Assembly (NCBI RefSeq): GCF_021287135.1
Contig: NZ_JAJTBB010000015.1
Span: forward strand, 55,977-119,976
DNA: 64,000 nucleotides
Reading direction: 5' to 3'
Source: Acidovorax sp.
GTDB taxonomy: Bacteria > Pseudomonadota > Gammaproteobacteria > Burkholderiales > Burkholderiaceae_C
Within the stretch, counting starts at the first letter, position 1. Each line of letters starts with the position of its first letter. The notes beneath the pieces are model-generated. The model was given only the letters and a program-made list of their open reading frames with translations. It had not been told where the DNA came from and did not search any database. A program made the position numbers and the translations under genes. Shown here in pieces: positions 1 to 8,692 of the stretch.

Positions 1-285
1 GGCCAGTGCGCCGGCCGGCTCTTGCGCCGGGAAGTAGGCGGCCAGGCAGGATGCCAGCGGGCCGCCGCCCGGCGTCAGCGGCACGCCCTGCGCGTCCACC
101 AACCGCCAGGCCAGGCGCGGCGCCTGCGCGCCCAGGCGCAGGCGGGCCAGCAGGTTGGCGCTGCGCAGCAGGTCGATGAACTGCAGCGCATTGCCGACGG
201 CCGATTCGGGCAGCAGCGGAATGTCCACGCACAAGGCCGGCGGCGGCGCGGGCGGAGTAGAGGGGAACGTGGGGGACGGCGGCAT
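1..285 (-). CDS. N-terminal part of a probable DJ-1/PfpI-type (GlxA-like) transcriptional regulator, cut by the window edge
   Basis: An open frame runs from an ATG at 285 to the window edge without a stop (95 codons). After a Pro-rich start the protein reads as alternating beta-alpha sequence, with residues such as VGNALQFIDLLRSANLLARL. This resembles the start of the amidotransferase-like domain of GlxA/FtrA-type AraC regulators. The DNA-binding half lies outside the window, so the family call is an inference from one partial domain. It is divergent from the amidohydrolase gene, with about 110 bp between the two starts. Confidence 0.45.
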   Translation of the reverse strand, partial: MPPSPTFPSTPPAPPPALCVDIPLLPESAVGNALQFIDLLRSANLLARLRLGAQAPRLAWRLVDAQGVPLTPGGGPLASCLAAYFPAQEPAGALA

Positions 286-395
286 GGCGGTATTGGCTCG
301 GTGGATGGCTATTTTCGCGTGCCGCGCCGCGGTGCTGGGCTTTTAGCATGAGCGTGCTTTTCCGTTCCGCCCTCGTTTTTTTCGGGAATCTGCCC

Positions 396-1742
396 ATGCA
401 CCTACGTCTTTCCTCGATCGCGCTCGCTGCCGGCCTGACCGCCGGCGGGCTGGCTTTTTCTGCCGCCTCTGCCCAGGCCCAGGCGCTGGACGCCGCCGGC
501 CTGCAAACCCTGGAGGCGGCGGTGAATGCCGTGGCGCCCAAGATGGTGGCCTGGCGACGTGACATCCACGCGCATCCCGAGCTCTCGGGCCAGGAGCAGC
601 GCACCGCCCAACTGGTGGCCGAGCACCTGAAGAAGCTGGGCCTGGAGGTGCAGACCGGCGTGGGCGGCACGGGCGTGGTGGGCACGCTGCGCGGCGGCCG
701 GCCCGGCAAGGTGGTGGCGCTGCGGGCCGACATGGACGCGCTGCCCGTGCAGGAAAACACGGGCCTGCCGTTTGCCAGCCAGGCCAAGGCCACCTACCTG
801 GGCAAGGAGGTGCCCGTGATGCACGCCTGCGGGCACGATGCCCACACCGCCATGCTCATGGGCGTGGCCGAGGCGCTGGCCGGCATGAAGGCCCAGTTGC
901 CCGGCACCGTCAAGTTCATCTTCCAGCCTGCGGAAGAAGGCGCACCCGTGGAGGCCGACGCCAACGGCAAGGTGCCCAGCTTTGGCGCCAAGGCCATGAT
1001 CGAGGCGGGCGCGCTCAAGGACGTGCAGGCCATCTACGGCCTGCACATCACGGCCAACCTGCCCTCCGGCGTGGTGGGCTACCGCAGCGGACCGCTGATG
1101 GCCGGATCGGACAACATCGCCATCCAGATCGAGGGGCGTGGCGGGCATGGCTCGGCGCCGTGGTCCGCGGTGGACCCGATCGTCGCGGCCAGCCAGGTGG
1201 TGCTGGGGCTGCAGACGGTGGTGAGCCGCCAGCTCAACATCAGCCAGGAGCCGGCCGTGATCACCATCGGCCAGATCCAGGGCGGCACGCGCTACAACAT
1301 CATTCCGGACAAGGTCGAGATGCTGGGCACCCTGCGCACCTTTGACGAAGGCATGCGCCAGGAGGCGCTGCAGCGCATCACCACCACGGCCGAGTCCATC
1401 GCGGCGTCCAGTGGCGCCAAGGCCAAGGTGCGCTTCGGCCCGGTGGCCTACCCGGTCACGACCAACCCGGCCGCGCTGACGCAGGCCTCGCTGCCGGCCT
1501 TGAACCTGGCCCTGGGCGGCAAGACTATGGTGATTCCCAAGGTCAGCGCCTCGGAAGACTTCTCGGAGTTCCAGAAGGTGGTGCCCGGGTTCTTCTACAT
1601 GCTGGGCGCGCCGCCCAAGGGCAAGGATTTCACCAAGGCGCCGTCCAACCATTCGCCCCTGTTCGACCTGGACGAAGACCAGATGCCCGTGGGCGCGCGC
1701 AGCCTGGCGGCGCTGGCGGTGGACTTCCTTCAACGGCCCTGA
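396..1742 (+). CDS. Exported M20-family amidohydrolase (hippurate / N-acyl-amino-acid hydrolase type)
   Basis: This 448-residue metal-dependent hydrolase should cleave N-acyl or N-benzoyl amino acids in the periplasm. A signal peptide covers about residues 1-28 (hydrophobic stretch, then an AQA-type cleavage site). Metal and catalytic motifs of the M20 fold are present: RADMDALP at 110-117, HACGHDAH at 143-150 and QPAEEG at 177-182, followed by the dimerisation-domain motif GGHGSAPW and a late HSP motif. An in-frame start exists at 348, but the start at 396 is preceded by a GGGAA and opens directly on the signal peptide, so it is preferred. The exact substrate cannot be read from the sequence. 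Confidence 0.88.
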   Translation: MHLRLSSIALAAGLTAGGLAFSAASAQAQALDAAGLQTLEAAVNAVAPKMVAWRRDIHAHPELSGQEQRTAQLVAEHLKKLGLEVQTGVGGTGVVGTLRGGRPGKVVALRADMDALPVQENTGLPFASQAKATYLGKEVPVMHACGHDAHTAMLMGVAEALAGMKAQLPGTVKFIFQPAEEGAPVEADANGKVPSFGAKAMIEAGALKDVQAIYGLHITANLPSGVVGYRSGPLMAGSDNIAIQIEGRGGHGSAPWSAVDPIVAASQVVLGLQTVVSRQLNISQEPAVITIGQIQGGTRYNIIPDKVEMLGTLRTFDEGMRQEALQRITTTAESIAASSGAKAKVRFGPVAYPVTTNPAALTQASLPALNLALGGKTMVIPKVSASEDFSEFQKVVPGFFYMLGAPPKGKDFTKAPSNHSPLFDLDEDQMPVGARSLAALAVDFLQRP

Positions 1743-1763
1743 GGCGCGGGGCCCCGGCCCCGT

Positions 1764-2597
1764 TCAAGGCAGCTGGAACACGTCCCGCAGAAAGCCCGCC
1801 ACCGGGTGGCGCGCCGCCGGCAGGTTCAGCACCGTGTGCGGCGCGCCGGGAATCAGCACGATGCTGGCCTGCTTGTGCTGGCGCAGGGCCGCGCCACAGT
1901 GCCCCAGTGCCGCGCGGTTGCCCAGCCAGGTGTTGGCGGGCGAGAAGTACGGGTCCGTCAGGCTGATGATGTTGAGCACCGGCTTGTCTTCGGGCAGGGC
2001 GGTGCCGTGGCTGCGCACGAAGTAGTTGTCTTCGCAGCTCCACGAAAAGACGATGCGCCCGGCAAACTCGCTGCCGCGGTAGCGGGCGACCGCCGTTGCG
2101 CCCTCGCTGGTGCCGGCCAGCACCCAGCGGGCCGGGTCGGCCCAGGGGGCCTGCGCCAGCGCCTGCACGGCCAGCGAAATTTCCGACAGCCGCAGGGCGT
2201 GGACCTGCTCGTACAGGTCTTGCGATATCGGTGACTTGTAGGTGAGCCGGTCGGGCAGCGCAAACGAATCGGGGGCCACGCTGGCGATGCCCTGGCGGGC
2301 CAGCCACTGCTGCCATTCCCCGATGGCCGGCAGGCCCAGGCCCGAAGAGCCGTGCAGGAACACCACCACCGGGGCGCGCTCGCGTACCTGGGTGGGGGCG
2401 TCCTTCCAGCGCCCCGTAAACACCGGCCCGCCGGTGACCTGCGCGGGCAGCACCACGGCCGCCTGCTCCACGACGGCGCGCGCCGACTCGGGCGTGTGGA
2501 CCAGGGCCGAGCCCTGGGTGCTGCCTGCGGGCGCCTGTGCCCCGGCCAAGGGGAGCGCCAGCGCCAGCGGCAGTGCGATCCAGTGATGCCATCCCAT
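1764..2597 (-). CDS. Exported alpha/beta hydrolase (dienelactone-hydrolase-like)
   Basis: The 277-residue product has a signal peptide (about residues 1-21, AGA-QA cleavage). It has an alpha/beta-hydrolase core with an oxyanion-hole motif FLHGSSGLG near 80-88, the nucleophile elbow GTSEG at 162-166 (Ser164), a probable acid Asp215 and a His at 254. The substrate is unknown. The gene is divergent from the LysR regulator at 2682 with 84 bp between starts, which suggests control by that regulator. It converges with the amidohydrolase gene. Confidence 0.75.
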   Translation of the reverse strand: MGWHHWIALPLALALPLAGAQAPAGSTQGSALVHTPESARAVVEQAAVVLPAQVTGGPVFTGRWKDAPTQVRERAPVVVFLHGSSGLGLPAIGEWQQWLARQGIASVAPDSFALPDRLTYKSPISQDLYEQVHALRLSEISLAVQALAQAPWADPARWVLAGTSEGATAVARYRGSEFAGRIVFSWSCEDNYFVRSHGTALPEDKPVLNIISLTDPYFSPANTWLGNRAALGHCGAALRQHKQASIVLIPGAPHTVLNLPAARHPVAGFLRDVFQLP

Positions 2598-2646
2598 GGG
2601 TTGTTCCTCCTGCCGGGCACTGTAGGGGTGCGTTGGTCATGCGTCC

Positions 2647-2667
2647 AATGCATTCGCGGGGTGCATT
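2647..2667. promoter_or_regulatory. Inverted repeat between the hydrolase and LysR genes, candidate LysR operator
   Basis: AATGCA and TGCATT flank a 9-bp spacer in the 84-bp divergent gap. The sequence is also a direct repeat of TGCATTC separated by six bases. LysR regulators commonly bind such dyads upstream of the divergent target gene. The functional assignment is inference. Confidence 0.45.
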
Positions 2668-2681
2668 CATAATCCCAGCGC

Positions 2682-3596
2682 ATGAATCTGAGCGAACGCC
2701 AGTTGCGCCTGTTTGTGACCACGGCGGCCCTGGGCAACATCTCCCGCGCCAGCGAGGCCCTGCACCTGAGCCAGCCGGCGCTCACGCGCGCCATTGCCGC
2801 GTTCGAGGCGCAGCTGGGCACGCTGCTCTTCGCGCGCACCACGCGGCGCGTGGCGCTCACCCCCGAGGGCGAGGCCTTCCTGCCCACGGCCAAGCGGCTG
2901 CTGGAGGACCTGGAGGAGGCCGGGCGCATGTTCGCGCTGCAAGGGCGGCAGGGCGTGCGGGGGCGGGTGACGGTGGCCGTGGGCAGTTCTTTCGGCTCCA
3001 TCGTGCTGCCCGGCGCCGTGCGGGCGTTCCAGGCCGCGCACCCGGCCGTGCGGCTGCGCTTGGTGGACGACAACAGCGAGGGCATCGTGCGCAGGGTTCG
3101 CCAGGCCGATGCGGACCTGGGCATCGGCTCGCCGGTGGGCGACGTGGATGCGCTGGCGTGCCGCCGCCTGCTGCGCGCGCCGCTGGGGCTGCTGGCGCCG
3201 CGTGCCCACTTCCGCCTCACCCGCGCGGACGCGCAGGGCGTGCCGCGCCTGCCGCTGCTCAAGGAAAGCGCCGACACCAGCATCCTGCAACTGCTGCGCA
3301 TGCACGGGTCGGCCTTGCTGGCGCCCATGGAGCAGGGCGTGGAGGTGTCCAGCCTGAGCATCCAGCTGGCCCTGGCGCAGGCCGGGGTGGGCGTGGCGGT
3401 GCTGTCTGCACTCGGGGCTTCGCACCCGTCGGCGCACGGCATGCGGTTTGTGCCCCTGCAGCCGGTGGTGCAGCGCGAACTGTTCCTGATGCGCCGGCGC
3501 GACCGGCCGCTAACCCCCGCAGCGCAGGCGTTTGAAGACGCCGTGCTGCGCCACCTGCCCGCGGCCGCGTTGCGGCCGGAAGTGCTGCTGGATTAA
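2682..3596 (+). CDS. LysR-family transcriptional regulator
   Basis: A 304-residue protein with the LysR layout: winged helix-turn-helix at about 5-62 (LRLFVTTAALGNISRASEAL and LSQPALTRAI), a linker helix, and a periplasmic-binding-protein-like effector domain from about residue 90. It is divergent from the exported hydrolase at 1764-2597, which is the natural candidate target. The inducer is unknown. It ends 10 bp from the convergent FAD dehydrogenase gene. Confidence 0.9.
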   Translation: MNLSERQLRLFVTTAALGNISRASEALHLSQPALTRAIAAFEAQLGTLLFARTTRRVALTPEGEAFLPTAKRLLEDLEEAGRMFALQGRQGVRGRVTVAVGSSFGSIVLPGAVRAFQAAHPAVRLRLVDDNSEGIVRRVRQADADLGIGSPVGDVDALACRRLLRAPLGLLAPRAHFRLTRADAQGVPRLPLLKESADTSILQLLRMHGSALLAPMEQGVEVSSLSIQLALAQAGVGVAVLSALGASHPSAHGMRFVPLQPVVQRELFLMRRRDRPLTPAAQAFEDAVLRHLPAAALRPEVLLD

Positions 3597-3606
3597 CGCT
3601 GCTGGA

Positions 3607-5319
3607 CTAGCCCGCCAGCAGGCTGCGCGCCACGGCCTCGCCCACCTTGATGCCGTCCACACCGGCCGACAGAATCCCGCCCGCGTAGCTGGCGCCTTCC
3701 CCGGCGGGGTACAGGCCCGGGGTGTTGAGGCTCTGGAAGTCTTCGCCGCGCCCGATCTTGAGCGGCGACGAGGTGCGCGTCTCCACGCCCGTGAGCACCG
3801 CGTCGTGCATGTCAAAGCCCTTGATCTTGCGGCCGAACACCGGCAGCGCCTCGCGCAGCGCTTCGATGGCGTAGCCGGGCAGGGCGGCGTGCAGGTCGCC
3901 CAGGGTCACGCCGGGCTTGTACGAAGGCTCCACGCTACCCAGCTGCGTGGAGGGCTTGCCCGCAATGAACTCGCCCACCAGCTGGCCCGGCGCGCTGTAG
4001 TCGCGCCCGCCCAGCACAAAGGCGTTGGATTCGAGCTGGCGCTGCAGCACGCTGCCCGACAGCGGGTGAAACTGGCCGGGGGCCAGGCGCTCCACGCCGT
4101 AGGTCTGGCCCAGGTGGGTTTCAAACGCCTGCGCGTCCTGCGGGTAGTCGCGCGGGTCGATGCCCACCACCATGCCGGCGTTGGCGTTGCGCTCGTTGCG
4201 CGAGTACTGGCTCATGCCGTTGGTCACCACGCGGTTCGGCTCGCTGGTGGCGGCCACCACCGTGCCGCCGGGGCACATGCAAAAGCTGTACACCGCGCGG
4301 CCGTTGGCGGCGTGGTGCACCAGCTTGTAGTCGGCCGCGCCCAGCAGCGGGTGGCCCGCATGGCGGCCCCAGCGCGCGCGGTCGATCACGCTTTGCGGGT
4401 GCTCGATGCGAAAGCCGATGGAAAACGGCTTGGCCTCCATGGCCACGCCGCGCTGGTACAGCATGGCAAAGGTGTCGCGCGAGCTGTGGCCCAGCGCCAT
4501 CACCACGTGGTCGGCACGCAGCTCGGTGGTCTCGCCCGTGGCCTGGTTCAGCACCTTCAGGCCGCGCAGGCGGCGCTGGTCGCCCTGGCCTTCGATGATC
4601 ACATCCGTCACGCGCTGCTCGAAGCGGATCTCGCCACCCAGCGCAATGATCTGCTCGCGCAGGTTCTCCACCACCTTCACCAGCTTGAAGGTGCCGATGT
4701 GCGGGTGGGCCACGTACAGGATTTCTTCCGGGGCTCCGGCTTTGACGAACTCATTCATCACCTTGCGGCCCAGGTGGCGCGGGTCCTTGATCTGGCTGTA
4801 GAGCTTGCCGTCGCTGAACGTGCCGGCGCCGCCTTCGCCGAACTGCACATTGCTCTCGGCATGCAGCTCGCGCTTGCGCCACAGGCCCCAGGTGTCCTTG
4901 GTGCGCTCGCGCACGGTCTTGCCGCGCTCCAGCACGATGGGCTTGAAGCCCATCTGCGCCAGCACCAGCGCGGCAAAGATGCCGCAGGGGCCAAAGCCCA
5001 CCACCACGGGCCGCAGGGGCAGGTTGGCAGGCGCCTGGCCCACGGGGTGCCAGGCCATGTCGGGCGTGGGCTGGATGTGCGGATTGCCCGCAAACTGGGC
5101 GAGCAGCGCGGCTTCGCGCTCGGGCTGCGCCAGCGTGAGGTCCACGATGTACACCGCCAGCAGGTCGGCCTTGCGCGCATCGAAACTGCGCTTGAAGACG
5201 TGCAGGAGGGCGATGTCGGCATCGGCGATGCCCAGGATCTGGGCGGCAGCGGCGCGCAGGGGCGCCTCGGGGGCTTCGGCCACGGTGAAGGGCAGCCGGA
5301 TTTCGGAGAGTCGGATCAT
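3607..5319 (-). CDS. FAD-dependent dehydrogenase (COG2509-type NAD(P)/FAD oxidoreductase)
   Basis: The product is about 570 residues. A small N-terminal domain precedes the dinucleotide-binding motif VVVGFGPCGIFAAL at about 105-118, and conserved stretches such as ESNVQFGEGGAGTFSDGKL follow. This matches the uncharacterised COG2509 FAD-dependent dehydrogenases, whose reaction is not established. The start at 5319 (MIRLSEIRLPF) is chosen because family members begin there. An in-frame start at 5370 would add 17 low-complexity residues. No clear ribosome-binding site is seen at either. Confidence 0.8.
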   Translation of the reverse strand: MIRLSEIRLPFTVAEAPEAPLRAAAAQILGIADADIALLHVFKRSFDARKADLLAVYIVDLTLAQPEREAALLAQFAGNPHIQPTPDMAWHPVGQAPANLPLRPVVVGFGPCGIFAALVLAQMGFKPIVLERGKTVRERTKDTWGLWRKRELHAESNVQFGEGGAGTFSDGKLYSQIKDPRHLGRKVMNEFVKAGAPEEILYVAHPHIGTFKLVKVVENLREQIIALGGEIRFEQRVTDVIIEGQGDQRRLRGLKVLNQATGETTELRADHVVMALGHSSRDTFAMLYQRGVAMEAKPFSIGFRIEHPQSVIDRARWGRHAGHPLLGAADYKLVHHAANGRAVYSFCMCPGGTVVAATSEPNRVVTNGMSQYSRNERNANAGMVVGIDPRDYPQDAQAFETHLGQTYGVERLAPGQFHPLSGSVLQRQLESNAFVLGGRDYSAPGQLVGEFIAGKPSTQLGSVEPSYKPGVTLGDLHAALPGYAIEALREALPVFGRKIKGFDMHDAVLTGVETRTSSPLKIGRGEDFQSLNTPGLYPAGEGASYAGGILSAGVDGIKVGEAVARSLLAG

Positions 5320-5401
5320 GGTGTTGCGGGCCCGTGTCGATCGGGCGGGTGCAATGGGTTGGGGCGCCAATTTTACCGGGGGCGGTGCGGTGGGGCATTC
5401 A

Positions 5402-5457
5402 ATGCTTCAAAAAGCATAGCTGCTCGCGCTTGCTGGACAGGCGCTAGAGCCATTTTT
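5402..5457 (+). repeat. Interspersed repeat, GATAGCTGCTTGCGC family (intergenic copy)
   Basis: The copy reads CATAGCTGCTCGCGCTTGC, a short loop, then GGCGCTAGAGCC and a T-rich end. The two halves (GCGCTTG and CAGGCGC) are imperfectly complementary, so the element can form a stem-loop. It lies between the FAD dehydrogenase and ybhN genes and is much more AT-rich than its surroundings. It may be a weak terminator for ybhN, which ends just beside it on the opposite strand. Confidence 0.75.
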
Positions 5458-5460
5458 TGT

Positions 5461-6474
5461 TCAAATACTGGAGGTGGCCGGCGCGGCGGCCTCGTCGGCC
5501 CGGCGCCAGCGCAGCTCCGCCACGCCGAACGCCAGGCCCGCCAGCACCAGGGGCACGAAGTAGTACAGCGCACGGTACGCCAGCAGCGCGGCCAGCACCT
5601 GGTCCTGCCCCAGCGTGGGGGTGGTGAGCAAGGCCACGCCCACGGCCTCCAGCACGCCCAGGCCCGCGGGCACGCGCAGCACCAGCCCGGCCACGGCCCC
5701 CAGCATCACGGCCGCCAGCGCGGCTGGGTAGGGCACGGCACCCTGCAGCACGGTGTAGAGCGCCGCGCCCATCAGCATCCAGTTCAGGGCCGACACGGCC
5801 ACCTGCCACAGCGCCACGGGCCAGCGCGGCAGCGGAAACGCATGGCCGCGCAGCGTGAGTGCGCGGCCGGCCCGCAGCGCGCACAGCAGCACATAGGCCA
5901 CCGCCACGCAGCCCAGCACGGCGCCGCCCGCGCGCAGCTGCCAGGGCGCCGCCGTCCAGCCCGCCAGCGGTGGCGGCTGCCACAGCCAGGGCAGGGCGGC
6001 CATCAGCAGCAGGTAGCCCACCCAGTTGGTGAGGATGCTGGTGCCCACCACCTGGCCGATGGTGCCGGGGTCCACGCCGCGCCGCGCGTACAGCCGGTAG
6101 CGCACGCCCACGCCGCCGATGAGCGAGCCCAGGTTGAGCGTGAACGCGTAGCTCGTCATGGCCATGCCCAGCGTGGTGCTGCGCGGCAGGCCGTGGCCCG
6201 TGCAGTGCCGGCCGACCCAGTCGAACGTGCCATAGGTGAGGTGGCTCAGCAGGGCCAGCGCGCCGGCGCCGGCCAGCACGCCCACGGGCAGGGCGCGCAG
6301 CGCCTGCAGCACGGCGGGCCAGTCCACCGTGCGGGCCTGGTGGAAGATGAGCGCGGCCACCACCGCAAAGAAGGCCGCCGCCAGGCCCCGCCCGACCCAG
6401 GGCCACCACGGCCGCTGCGCCAGGCCGCGCCATCCGTGCCGCTCGGGCGCCGTGGCAGCGTGGGCGCGGGCCAT
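5461..6474 (-). CDS. ybhN: YbhN-like integral membrane protein (UPF0104 / lysylphosphatidylglycerol-synthase TM family)
   Basis: A 337-residue protein with about eight hydrophobic segments and the family stretch LIGGVGVRYRLYARRG. Its function is not firmly known. In Escherichia coli ybhN sits beside clsB and ybhP, exactly as here, which argues for a role in phospholipid or membrane metabolism. The start lies 4 bp beyond the clsB stop, so the two are probably translationally coupled. Confidence 0.82.
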   Translation of the reverse strand: MARAHAATAPERHGWRGLAQRPWWPWVGRGLAAAFFAVVAALIFHQARTVDWPAVLQALRALPVGVLAGAGALALLSHLTYGTFDWVGRHCTGHGLPRSTTLGMAMTSYAFTLNLGSLIGGVGVRYRLYARRGVDPGTIGQVVGTSILTNWVGYLLLMAALPWLWQPPPLAGWTAAPWQLRAGGAVLGCVAVAYVLLCALRAGRALTLRGHAFPLPRWPVALWQVAVSALNWMLMGAALYTVLQGAVPYPAALAAVMLGAVAGLVLRVPAGLGVLEAVGVALLTTPTLGQDQVLAALLAYRALYYFVPLVLAGLAFGVAELRWRRADEAAAPATSSI

Positions 6475-6478
6475 GGGC

Positions 6479-7720
6479 TCAGGCCGCCGCGCTGGCGGGG
6501 CGGTCCGGCTCAGCGGAGGCGGCGGGCTGCGCCAGGGTGATGGTGGGCTGGTGGCGCGGCAGCCAGCCCACCCAGGTCGGGAACCAGCGCATCAGGTGGA
6601 ACACCGCGTAGCTGCGCAGCAGCCGCAGGCCGTGCCAGCGCCCGGGGGGCTGCGCCTCCACCTGCGTGCAGCTGTTCTCCATCAGGTGGGCCAGCCGCCG
6701 GTGCAGCGCCGCGTTGAAGCCGCGGTCCTGGATGACCACATTGGCCTCCAGGTTCAGCGACAGGCTCAGCGGGTCCAGGTTGCTGGAGCCCACCGTGGCC
6801 CATTCGTTGTCCACCAGCGCGACCTTGCCATGCAAGGGGCGGTCGCAGTACTCGTAGATGCGCACGCCGGCGCGCAGCAGGTGGTCGTACAGCAGCGTGG
6901 CGGCTGTGCGCACGATGGGCATGTCGGGCCGGCCCTGCAGGATGAGCCGCACCTCCACGCCCCGCAGTGCGGCGCGGCGCATTTCGCGGATGAACCGGTA
7001 GCCGGGAAAGAAGTACGCATTGGCGATGACCACCCGGTGGCGCGCGGCGCGCAGGGCCACGCGGTAGTGCCGCTCGATGTCGTTGGTGTGCTGGTGGTTG
7101 TCGCGCGTGACGAAGATGGCGTGCGCCGTGCCGGCGTGCGGGCGCCCGGTGGCGGGGGCGGGGCTCTGGCGCCGCCTGCGCTCGGCGCGCGTGAGCACGG
7201 CCTCGCGGGTGAACTGGTGCATGTGCGCCACGATGGGGCCGCGCACCAGCACGGAATAGTCCTGCTTGGCTTCAGGCCCGAAGTCGGCCAGGTGGTCGGC
7301 CGAGTAGTTGATGCCGCCGATGAAGCCCACCTGGCCATCCACCACCACGATCTTGCGGTGCATGCGGCGCAGCAGGTTCAGCTGCTGACCCAGCACCTGC
7401 GGACCCGGGTCGAAGATGCGGAACTTCACCCCGGCCGCGACCAGTTCGCCCAGGAAGGCGTCCGACAGGTCGTGCGAGCCGAACCCATCCACCAGCACAT
7501 GCACGTCGGCGCCCCGCCGCGCCGCCGCCAGCAGCGCTGCGTGCAGCTGCCGGCCGACTTTGTCGTCCCAGAGGATGAAGGTCTCCACCATCACTTCGTG
7601 CCGGGCGGCCGCAATGGCCTCGAACACCCGGGGGAAGAACTCCTCGCCGTTTTCCAGCAGCTCGAAATGGTTGCCCGGCACCCAGCGGGACGACCTTGGC
7701 GGGCGGAACGCGCGGGTCAC
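6479..7720 (-). CDS. clsB: Cardiolipin synthase B
   Basis: A 413-residue phospholipase-D superfamily enzyme that makes cardiolipin by phosphatidyl transfer at the inner membrane. Both HKD motifs are intact: HRKIVVVD at 121-128 and HGKVALVD at 297-304 followed by GSSNLDPLS. A GTG start at 7720 overlaps the ybhP stop (GTGA) and gives 413 residues, which I recall as the length of E. coli ClsB. The same frame stays open much further upstream, but that part antisenses nothing recognisable and overlaps ybhP, so it is not used. Confidence 0.92.
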   Translation of the reverse strand: MTRAFRPPRSSRWVPGNHFELLENGEEFFPRVFEAIAAARHEVMVETFILWDDKVGRQLHAALLAAARRGADVHVLVDGFGSHDLSDAFLGELVAAGVKFRIFDPGPQVLGQQLNLLRRMHRKIVVVDGQVGFIGGINYSADHLADFGPEAKQDYSVLVRGPIVAHMHQFTREAVLTRAERRRRQSPAPATGRPHAGTAHAIFVTRDNHQHTNDIERHYRVALRAARHRVVIANAYFFPGYRFIREMRRAALRGVEVRLILQGRPDMPIVRTAATLLYDHLLRAGVRIYEYCDRPLHGKVALVDNEWATVGSSNLDPLSLSLNLEANVVIQDRGFNAALHRRLAHLMENSCTQVEAQPPGRWHGLRLLRSYAVFHLMRWFPTWVGWLPRHQPTITLAQPAASAEPDRPASAAA

Positions 7721-8502
7721 AGCAGAATCTCCGCCGCCAGCGGCGCATGGTCGGACAGCTTGTTCCAGGGCCGCTTGGGCAGCTGCAGCGGCGTGTGCAC
7801 CGTGGCGTTGCGCACGTAGATGCGGTCCAGCGCTAGCAGCGGCATGGAGGCCGGAAACGTGCGCACTGCCCGCCCGAAGGCCTGCACAAACACCTCCTGC
7901 AGGCCGGCGCCGCGCTGCAGGATGGTGTGGGCACGGTGGCGCCAGTCGTTGAAGTCGCCGGCCAGCACTACGGGCTCTTCGGCGGGGAACGTGTTGAGCA
8001 GCTCGCACACGCGGCGCAGCTGGATCTGGCGGTGCGCCTCCTGCAGCCCCAGGTGCACGCACACCGCATGCACGGGCAGGTGGTGGCCGGGCGGCTGCAG
8101 CACGCAGTGCAGCATGCCGCGCCGCTCGGGGCCGCTCACCGAGATGTCGTGGTTTTCGTAGTGCGTGATGGGGAACTTGGACAGCAGCGCGTTGCCGTGG
8201 TCGCCGTTGTCGTACACCGCGTTGCGGCCGTAGGCGTATTGGGACCAGATCGTGTCGGCGAGGAACTCGTAGTGCGGCACCTGCGGAAAGTTCGCCAGCC
8301 GGCTCGCATGCCGGTGGTGCGTGCCCTGCACCTCCTGCAGGAACACCAGGTCCGCCGCCACGCCCCGCACCGCCTCGCGCAGTTCGTGCAGCATGAAGCG
8401 CCGGTTGAAGCTGGTAAAGCCCTTGTGCACGTTCACGGTAAGCACCTTGAACGCGATGGGCTGCCCCGCAGGGGAAGAAAGCTCGGAAGGGGAAGTGGCC
8501 AT
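7717..8502 (-). CDS. ybhP: YbhP-like endonuclease/exonuclease/phosphatase family protein
   Basis: A 261-residue protein of the EEP (DNase I-like) superfamily. It carries the usual metal and catalytic motifs: LTVNVHKG near the start, FLQEVQG, LAGDFNDWR and the terminal SDHAPL. Its substrate could be a phosphodiester lipid headgroup or a nucleic acid and is not known. It is the first gene of a ybhP-clsB-ybhN operon, with a 4-bp overlap to clsB. Confidence 0.82.
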   Translation of the reverse strand: MATSPSELSSPAGQPIAFKVLTVNVHKGFTSFNRRFMLHELREAVRGVAADLVFLQEVQGTHHRHASRLANFPQVPHYEFLADTIWSQYAYGRNAVYDNGDHGNALLSKFPITHYENHDISVSGPERRGMLHCVLQPPGHHLPVHAVCVHLGLQEAHRQIQLRRVCELLNTFPAEEPVVLAGDFNDWRHRAHTILQRGAGLQEVFVQAFGRAVRTFPASMPLLALDRIYVRNATVHTPLQLPKRPWNKLSDHAPLAAEILL

Positions 8503-8632
8503 GGCAAAACAATCGGAGTAGGGGCCTTGGCAGCGCGCCGCCACTGGCGAGCCAAGGGGTTGCATCGATTGTTGGAGCCACGGACCGCCCCCGCTGTAGG
8601 ACGGCTGGCCGTGGACTTGTGCTGTGCCGGCC

Positions 8633-8660
8633 AAAAAAAGGGGGCCGCTGCGGGCCCCCG
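8633..8660 (-). terminator. Rho-independent terminator of cysK
   Basis: On the minus strand GGGGGCC and GGCCCCC form a stem around a 5-6 base loop and are followed by seven to eight Ts. It lies about 33 bp after the cysK stop. Confidence 0.85.
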
Positions 8661-8692
8661 GGTTCAGCGCGCCAACGGGCGCACGCGGTGCG

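Noticed and set aside
402-1733. Long antisense open frame over the amidohydrolase (443 codons, His/Arg/Gly-rich)
   Set aside because: It mirrors the third-position GC bias of the real gene. Its composition is that of a shadow frame, and no domain is recognisable.
3532-6540. 1002-codon plus-strand open frame across the FAD dehydrogenase and ybhN
   Set aside because: It runs antisense to two well-supported genes. It is His/Ala/Gln-rich without motifs, and arises because high GC removes stop codons.
6479-8581. A 700-residue clsB including a long N-terminal extension
   Set aside because: The extension is antisense-like sequence overlapping ybhP. The GTG at 7720 gives the family length and a GTGA overlap.
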